Assembly (NCBI GenBank): GCA_022818135.1 | Contig: JAFMSR010000019.1 | Coordinates: forward strand, 1,550,649 to 1,614,648 | DNA from: Saxidomus purpurata | Lineage: Eukaryota; Mollusca; Bivalvia; Venerida; Veneridae | Length of the DNA stretch: 64,000 bases | Reading direction: 5' to 3' | Shown here: positions 57,168-64,000 of the stretch, one piece after another | Layout of the letters: each line of letters begins with the position of its first letter | Position numbering within the stretch: position 1 is the stretch's first letter | The notes under the pieces: generated by a model | Told to the model about the DNA's origin: nothing | Seen by the model: the letters and a program-made list of their open reading frames with translations, nothing else | The model's database searches: none | Made by a program: the position numbers and the translations under genes

Positions 57168-58749
57168 GGCGATCTCGTGCACAGGTAATTATTAGACAGT
57201 GTAAATAATACAAGACACGATAATAAATAGCTGCAACCACTGCTGTCAATTCACAGTGCAAGGTAAAAGGTAAAAATATATGGTACCAGTCACACACTTC
57301 TCCACGGCAACGAAAATGTTCAGCTAGAAATCACTGTTTCCCCGAACAAAAAGAAAAATCTGTTCCTAATTTCTGACAAAATTTAACCCAGATACACACC
57401 CCTCAGACATTTGTGTTGCCTATAACTCGCTAAGTTATGCCAGTGCTACCCTTATTTTTTTTCATTCATTCATTTTTTAAATGCTTTAGAAATTCTTAGC
57501 CTTAATCCTTAAAGCAAGCGTAGTTCAGTGCAAACAACTTGAAGGCTTTAACTGTTGAAACAATTAAACCCAGCATTTTTGCCTTCTTTAAGTGTGTAGA
57601 TCATGATTACACAAAACAATGCAGTCAGATCATGATCTACACTGGTCTTAAAGGCACGAGTCTTTGCTATTTCTAGTGTAAAATGTAATAAAATGAAGAT
57701 AATGCTGGCACTGGCATTTAAAGCATAATTATTCATCCATAAAACACACATCAATGATTATCAAAACTCCCTGCTTTGAACATAATATAACAACTGGCAC
57801 TATTTTCTATTTCAACAAATGGCACTATTTTCTATATCAAATACTGTACGTATTACTACACTCCTTAAATGCTTCTGAACAGAAATAGCGAAAAATTTTA
57901 ATAGTTAATTTCAGTACGACATTGTTTAATGTTAAATTGAAATAATGCATAACATTAATTATTGTACAATTAAACGATGTTGCAGCTGCTGAATACTAGA
58001 AACAAATCTACATATTTTCAGTCATAAGTCGATATCAGCTATAAGACGGATCTCCAATTTCTATTTATAAATGCTGTTAATATTATAATACTTCTTCATT
58101 TCCCGGCCAACCCAAGGATTTCTCCCCGGGTGAACTTGCCAAGACTCCTATATTATAATAATTCTGTCATTGCAACCTTGGTAGGTAGGTGGACCTTATT
58201 ATCAGTCACACATAATCATGTACAGTCTGACTGTGACCCCTACATACAGTTTGATTTTGACTTCTACATTATTTTCAATGTTGAAATTCTGCTCATGAAC
58301 CTGTCAACACTATTCATGTGCTCAGTTTCTACAGTGCCAAGCAGATCAAGCAAGTCCATTTCAGATAAACATGGGACAGATTTCATAATCATCTCTGAAT
58401 CTGCAGTCTGACATTAGAAATTGAAATTCAAACTTAAGGCAACAAATTATGTTGTTTGTTTGGCAATTCAAAGCATATAAATTTAGCAAGCTGGTTTTTA
58501 AAAACATCTAACTAGAAAACAAGAAAATAAAAGATGACCTATTTGGAACCTATTAATCATACTGACCTTTTATCAAATGGAGAATAAAGTCAGTCATATG
58601 GGCAAATTTTTATGAATGTTTACAAATTCAGAAATACTTTTAAGCCTAACTGTTATAATATCAAGTGCTATTTAAGGATTGTTAAAAATGTGCATAATAT
58701 TGAATGGATGCCATAACTGTCCTGATATATTTGATTTGCCCTCATTATT

Positions 58750-59420
58750 CTCCAGTCCAGACTCAGTGGTAAAGTGGTACGTAGAGTCATCGACTTAAAA
58801 GCAAAGTAACCTCTCATAGAGCCGGGTCAGCATTTTGGAGCCTTGCTTCATGGACCATGTTTTAGGCTGGCAGTTTCTTACAGAGGATAGGGTTCTAGTA
58901 CTGGTTCTTCCTAGAAACAATGGTTACAGGAAACTAGCCTCTGTCTTCGAAACAATAGTTACAGGAAACTAGCCTCCAGTTCTTCCTGGAAACAATGGTT
59001 ACAGGAAACTAGCCTGTGGTTATTCCTGCAAACAATGGTCTCAGGAAACCAGCCTCTGGTTCTTCCTGAAACCAATGGTCACAGGAAACTAGCCTCCGGT
59101 TCTTCCTGGAAACAATGGTCACAGGAAACTAGCCTCCGGTTCTTCCTGGAAACAACGGTCTCAGGAAACTAGCCTCCGGTTCTTCCTGGAACCAACGGTC
59201 ACAGGTAACTAGCCTCCGGTTCTTCCTGGAACCAACGGTCACAGGTAACTAGCCTCCGGTTCTTCCTGGAACCAACGGTCACAGGTAACTAGCCTCCGGT
59301 TCTTCCTGGAACCAACGGTCACAGGTAACTAGCCTCCGGTTCTTCCTGGAACCAACGGTCACAGGGAACTAGCCTCCGGTTCTTCCTGGAATCAACGGTT
59401 ACAGGAAACTAGCCTCCGCT
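58750..59420 (+). repeat. SINE fragment with 40 bp minisatellite tail
   Basis: SINE-like head 'cagtggtaaagtggtacgta' and 'agagtcatcgacttaaaag', then from about 58900 about thirteen copies of a 40 bp unit 'ctagcctccggttcttcctg' + 'gaaccaacggtcacaggtaa'. Copies at 59160-59380 are nearly identical, indicating recent expansion. Confidence 0.85.
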
Positions 59421-60089
59421 AAAAATGACTGAGATACAGGTGAACCACTGGCCTTAACCCCCCCCCCACCCCGCTACAACACTATGCATTTACAGTTACC
59501 CCACAATACAGCTTTGATGCAACAAACATGACAAAGTATAATATTACTAAACAATTTTGCAGCCAAATGAAGAAAGTCTACCTTTAACAAAAAGAGTAGA
59601 AAAAGTTTTCATGAGTAATAATATCCTATAACATGCTTAGTTTCTAAAATGGACTTGCAATTGTCCGTCTTTCAGTTTGGGAGCTTTAAGTATGCATTGG
59701 TTGCTGGGTGCTCACTGAAAATTAACCGACTGAGTAGCTAACAGTGATGACCATTCTCTGATTGGACTACAAGGAGGGTCATGAATAATAGTTATCACAA
59801 TAGTTATCACTTACAATGGCAGGATATAAGTTGCCGCCAGCAGCATGAGGTTATTTACTCCCTGAACTATTCAGCATCAGCTGTATGTACGCGTAACCAC
59901 TGAGCATCACTTGCCGCCTGCAGCATGAAGGCTAAGTAAATGTCACACCTTGTGCATCTCTAGGGCTTGATGTAATTATATCCTATTATTATTAACCGTC
60001 TGGCGCAGGAAAATCTCCTGCCAGCAAAATCTCCTGCCAGCCAACAGTGACTCAATCAACATTATAATCCTATTATCGAATACCATGAT

Positions 60090-60325
60090 CAGAAGTGGAC
60101 AAAAATCAGCGATAAAGTACAAAGCACTGAAGTACAGAAGGTTATCAATAAAATACAGAAAGATAGCTGACTATTTTAGGAAATGGCTTATCAGTAAATG
60201 TGGCTTGGTCAGAAACATGCAAAGCACTGAAGGACAGGAGGTTATTGATAAAATACAGAGAGAACAATTAGCCGACTATTTAAGGAAATGGCTTATCAGT
60301 AAATGTGGCTTCTTTATACTTGGTC
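60090..60325. repeat. direct duplication, about 120 bp
   Basis: Two copies of 'aaagcactgaagtacagaag' / 'gttatcaataaaatacagaa' / 'aggaaatggcttatcagtaa'. The open frame through it is a repeat artefact. Confidence 0.75.
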
Positions 60326-60970
60326 AGAATCATGCGTAACCTTATACATGACAACAATTACTGTTCTCGGAATTCTTTCAGATTATCTACTGATACAGCA
60401 AAACTTAAATGTCAACACAGTTTCATTGATTTACTATTTCCCAGATGCTAGTGGTGGGTTCTGTCTTTGCAACCAGTAGAGATCATGATCAGCAAAATGT
60501 ACAGCTGAAAACAAAATCTTTATATTTCTGTAGTAATTCTCAAGCAGAATTTTTCCTTTTTTAATACTGCTTATTCAAGATATAAATTTCTGATTTTTTA
60601 AAAATAAAATGTTACCCACCTTGCTTTTTATTTTATTTACTTTAAACATTGTGCATGTATCCCTGTTAAAATCCACAGTACATATGAATTCAATTATCTA
60701 AATTCTTTAAAGCTGATTAACATGCCCTACCTGACATTTCACACGTGGTAAAAACTTCATTGTTACTTCCCCTTAAAAAAAATGTGTACACTCTCATCAA
60801 TAAATGAAACTGTTTCCTGAAGAGCTTCTATCAAAAACGCCAGCTCCCTTAAATAAAATCAATATTTTATTCCCCCGCCCCACCCACTGATTTTAAGTGA
60901 CTAACTTAAAAGACATCTAAAATAACAAAAACAAAAACAAAATTACGCAAGTTATCAAATGAAATTTTAA

Positions 60971-61119
60971 TTAAGCCTCAAAATATTTCGCATGTATCGT
61001 GACAATCAAAGGGGATGATGCATGAATTTGTACAGGTAGGCCTGGTTTAATACACTTCCTATGTTCATCCCAATCAAAATTTATTTTTGGTGAGTCGCTG
61101 TCCTTTTCCACCACAACCT
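60971..61119 (-). CDS. candidate terminal exon, unrecognised protein
   Basis: After acceptor 'catgttatcag' the frame encodes 48 residues (VVVEKDSDSPKINFDWDEHR, KCIKPGLPVQIHASSPL..., ending HAKYFEA) and TAA. AATAAA follows 100 bp later on the minus strand (60866-60871). The composition is protein-like and not low complexity, but there is no recognised domain and the frame is also open 5' of the acceptor. The other exons would lie outside the window. Confidence 0.35.
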
Positions 61120-61775
61120 CTGATAACATGACTATACAAAAATAATTAATGAGTCCTACAAGGTTAACAATCCAGCCTCCTATGTTTATGCGCTTGTCAA
61201 AACATTTGCACATAACATTTATACCTACGTGCTATCGGTATACTTTACCTATGCACACCTGAGTGGTATAAAATTAATGACATCCAATGTGCTTCAAGTT
61301 AAACCAGTTTATTACCTTTGTATACTTTTGCTCTATTTATTTCCTAATTAAGTTAAGTTGCATCTGAATAATTGTTTTTCTCTCTGCATCACTGCACGAC
61401 ACAGTCTCCTACATAAAGCCTAAGTAATTACTATCAGCCCAAAATTAACTTAATTAACTGCAGGTATTTAAATATGCCGGTAATCGGTGCAGCCGGTGTC
61501 CTCTTATTTCGCTAACCGTCTAGCTGGTATCCAACCATTATAAACCCTGCTTATTTTTTTAAACCTGACTTGCCGAATCCTTTTGCTACGGACAGTACCA
61601 TTGGTTGTTAAAAGAGATTCCTTACTGGCTGAATAGTGAACAGTGCAGATCATGATCTTATTACGAGGATGTGATGGTTAATTATGATCTGAATCACCTG
61701 GGTCACAAAAGGGGAATCACTTACCATCACCCCATCACCAGGGTATTAGGACTTAGACTTCATTTACACCTAAAT

Positions 61776-61925
61776 TTCTTCCCCCTTCCCACCCCACCCC
61801 AGCCCGCTTCAACTTATCAACCAGGCTGTAAAAGTGCTATTTATAACTCACTTCCCCCTGCCCACCCCACCCTGCTTTATTCAGCTTATCAACCAGACTG
61901 TAAAATTAAGTGCTATAACTAACTT
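61776..61925. repeat. direct duplication, about 78 bp
   Basis: 'cttccccctgcccaccccac' and 'caacttatcaaccaggctgt' occur twice in tandem. Confidence 0.75.
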
Positions 61926-62610
61926 GTAGCAACCCATTTTTTCTAAAATCTGTTTTCTCATCTGCATAAACAAAATGCTAGGGTAAAAGGTAAAGTTTCT
62001 TTATTAATTTGCAACTTTTTGCTAATTTTCTGCTTTGAAAAAGAAAATTACTTATGTAAATGGTCCAATAAAATCTAGATAACAAATTTAAATAAATATT
62101 TTGCTTCACTCTGGATTTAACACTGCTAAATAAAGTAACTAAAATCTCTTCAGGGGTATTACAAGATAACATCGGGTTAAGATATTTGTATATGCAAATA
62201 TTTGCAATCCTCAAATACTACAGTGTATTCAAACACATTTCAAATTTTAAACCATGTCACATACTTAGCTCAAATCTGTATGAATATCGAAATCTTTCAT
62301 ACAATAAAAAACATTCTTGCAGCATGCCTTTTACAAGCAGGAAGAAATTTTGCTGAAATTTCCTTCTTAACACTCACCTCCTTAAAAGCTAGCAATAATG
62401 CATCGATAATTTTGTTCTTTTTGCAACTTTTTTTCAGATTTGTATATTAGCAAGTGTGAAACCAGAATGTGCGTGAATTTATGTGCGTGAGCGTGTGTGC
62501 ATCTCTGAGAACTTTCCTATCTGCTATGGATATCTATGGAAGGCCACAATGAGATTGTGATAAATGTATGATTTTGTATAAATGCCTGTGCTACCTTCTT
62601 GAAATTAAGT

Positions 62611-62691
62611 TTTTATTATTATCATTATTAATATTATTATTATCATCATTATCATCATCATTATTATCATTATTTGTTATTATTATAATAG
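62611..62691. repeat. (ATT/ATC)n microsatellite
   Basis: About 80 bp of imperfect trinucleotide repeat. Confidence 0.9.
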
Positions 62692-63028
62692 TCATGTGAC
62701 ATGAAGATTTTACCATCTCTTGTCACATAATCAAATTTTTAACCAAAGTCAATTTTTTCCACCTCGGTAAAACAACTTCTCTTAAAAGTTTCAAGAAATT
62801 AAAATTACCCACACCAGTCTAGAATTTCTAGCCTCTCATTGGTCAAATTTAAAAGTGAGCTTTATAAACCAATCAAAAGCAAGGCATTTCAGACTGGTCT
62901 TGATTTTAACATCAAAATCAATAGTTTCTGAAACAGAAATGACAAAAGATGCATTATCCAAGTTAGACCGAATGTCAATAAATAACGACCATTATACTTA
63001 AGCATTTTATTTTGTGCACTGAATATAA

Positions 63029-63034
63029 TTTATT
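63029..63034 (-). promoter_or_regulatory. poly(A) signal for candidate exon 63144-63328
   Basis: AATAAA on the minus strand, 110 bp beyond the stop. Confidence 0.35.
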
Positions 63035-63143
63035 AGTCTGACTCTAGGAATTATATTTAGAATATTTCAGGAAGCCAGTTCACTGCTCATTAACTTATTC
63101 TCTCCTGCCTCCAGCACAGACAATAAAATAAATTTTTGTCTCA

Positions 63144-63328
63144 TCATTTTCTAGCACCATATTCATCTGCCACACTTGGGAGATCATCAAAGAAGGAAAC
63201 AGATCGATACAACTGCTTTAAAACATGAACATTCTTGTTGAGAATCACAACGTCTTTAAATAGCAGCATCAGATGTTTAACAAAACCTGCCCCCTGCCAT
63301 TTGGCTATGATCACCAAATGCCCAAGTT
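63144..63328 (-). CDS. candidate terminal exon, unrecognised protein
   Basis: A strong acceptor (tttccttcttcactctgtag) is followed by 60 codons: LGHLVIIAKWQGAGFVKHLM, LLFKDVVILNKNVHVLKQLY and RSVSFFDDLPSVADEYGARK, then TGA. The amphipathic, helix-rich composition without repeats and a downstream AATAAA argue for a real 3' exon. I cannot assign a family. The phase 1 acceptor equals that of the candidate exon at 61119, so both could serve the same off-window gene. Confidence 0.5.
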
Positions 63329-64000
63329 CTACAGAGTGAAGAAGGAAACAATGACAACAACAACAACAAGAGCCTGTCCATGACAGCACGCTTTGTGGGT
63401 GTTTGCTAATAAAACAAAACTTTTATCAGGTAATAGCAAAAGGGGGGACAAAAATGTGCCAAATATTAAGTATAAACTAGGAAAGTTGAATCATAAAAAA
63501 GTCATATAATATAATTTAATTTTTGTAAACTTAATGTGTTTTACAAGAAACGTTGCAAGGTTTGATATAACCACCAAGTGGTTACAGAGAAAAGATAGTA
63601 CCTTGCATGCAAACTTTACCCATTTCAAATAAACAAGGGCCATAATTTAATTTAACAAGAGTTATCTGACCTGTGACACCTCTTAAAACATTAAAAAGTT
63701 TCAAGCAATATCATAAGTGGTTATAAAGTGCATGATTACCTACAGGAAACACTTTAACCAAACTATGGAAGAAAAAGGGCCATAAGAAGTACATAATTCT
63801 ATAAAGATTATCTGACTTGAGCTGGTCAATAATTTCTTTTTATGATTTTCCTTAAAGGCAAAACTTTAATTTTAAAGTGAAAAAGGGCCATAATTACTAA
63901 ATTTTTCAAGAGTTACAACCTTGATATACACCCTTAAAGACTGGACAAATTCACAATCAAAAGTGGTTACTGAGATATGTAGTATCTAGCAGGCAAAACT
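63329..64000. repeat. repeat-rich end of window
   Basis: 63370-63445 resembles the segment at 15356-15432 ('tttgctaataaaacaaaact'). 63640-64000 has three units with 'gggccataattt' and 'caagagttatctgac', the same family as at 15600-16240. Confidence 0.6.

Larger units (their letters stand above)
57168..60970. other. upstream flank of pyruvate kinase
   Basis: Should hold its 5' UTR and promoter. No CpG-rich island is obvious. It contains the SINE/minisatellite block at 58750-59420 and a duplicated block at 60090-60320. No supported gene. Confidence 0.5.

Overview
The window is nuclear DNA of an invertebrate animal, most likely a marine bivalve mollusc. It is AT-rich and gene-sparse. Its genes are split by GT-AG introns and it is packed with short non-autonomous transposons, tRNA-derived SINEs and long tandem repeats. 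One protein is a Death-NACHT receptor. The bivalve assignment rests on the repeat style (units reading 'gggccaagatggccctatatcgctcacc' and 'gtgaccttgacctt') and on the expanded NLR-type gene. It is an inference, not a database match.

Layout. 1-9.7 kb: no convincing gene; dispersed repeats, an E-box hairpin, a tRNA-derived SINE, and one possible tiny 5' exon at 6725. 9.77-14.64 kb, plus strand: a gene encoding a Death domain, a linker and a large NACHT/LRR-like exon, with poly(A) signals downstream. 15.17-16.91 kb: a Tc1-like transposon with long inverted ends and a broken transposase. 17-23 kb: repeats only. 22.99-57.17 kb, minus strand: one complete pyruvate kinase gene spanning 34 kb. 57-64 kb: repeats and two candidate terminal exons (60971-61119 and 63144-63328, minus) of unrecognised genes.

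The pyruvate kinase gene is the main result. Every exon could be joined in phase, giving 563-592 residues depending on isoform. It has two independent choices. (1) Exons 4a and 4b are tandem copies of the same 40-41-residue segment. They are separated by only 44 bp and share phase 0, the architecture of mutually exclusive exons. (2) After exon 11 the reading frame can enter either a single proximal terminal exon (12A, own stop and AATAAA) or a distal pair (12B+13B) that encodes a diverged C-terminal effector region plus a serine-rich tail. Both C-termini keep the Trp, Arg and glycine-rich loop that bind fructose 1,6-bisphosphate in animal enzymes. The gene could therefore make four isoforms. 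The choices fall at exons other than the classical vertebrate PKM exon 9/10 pair. Upstream of exon 13B the splice-acceptor region itself has been amplified into about ten tandem copies, which gives an array of decoy acceptors.

The Death-NACHT gene and the pyruvate kinase gene show no functional link; they are neighbours only. All exon boundaries are read from splice signals and phase, without transcript evidence.
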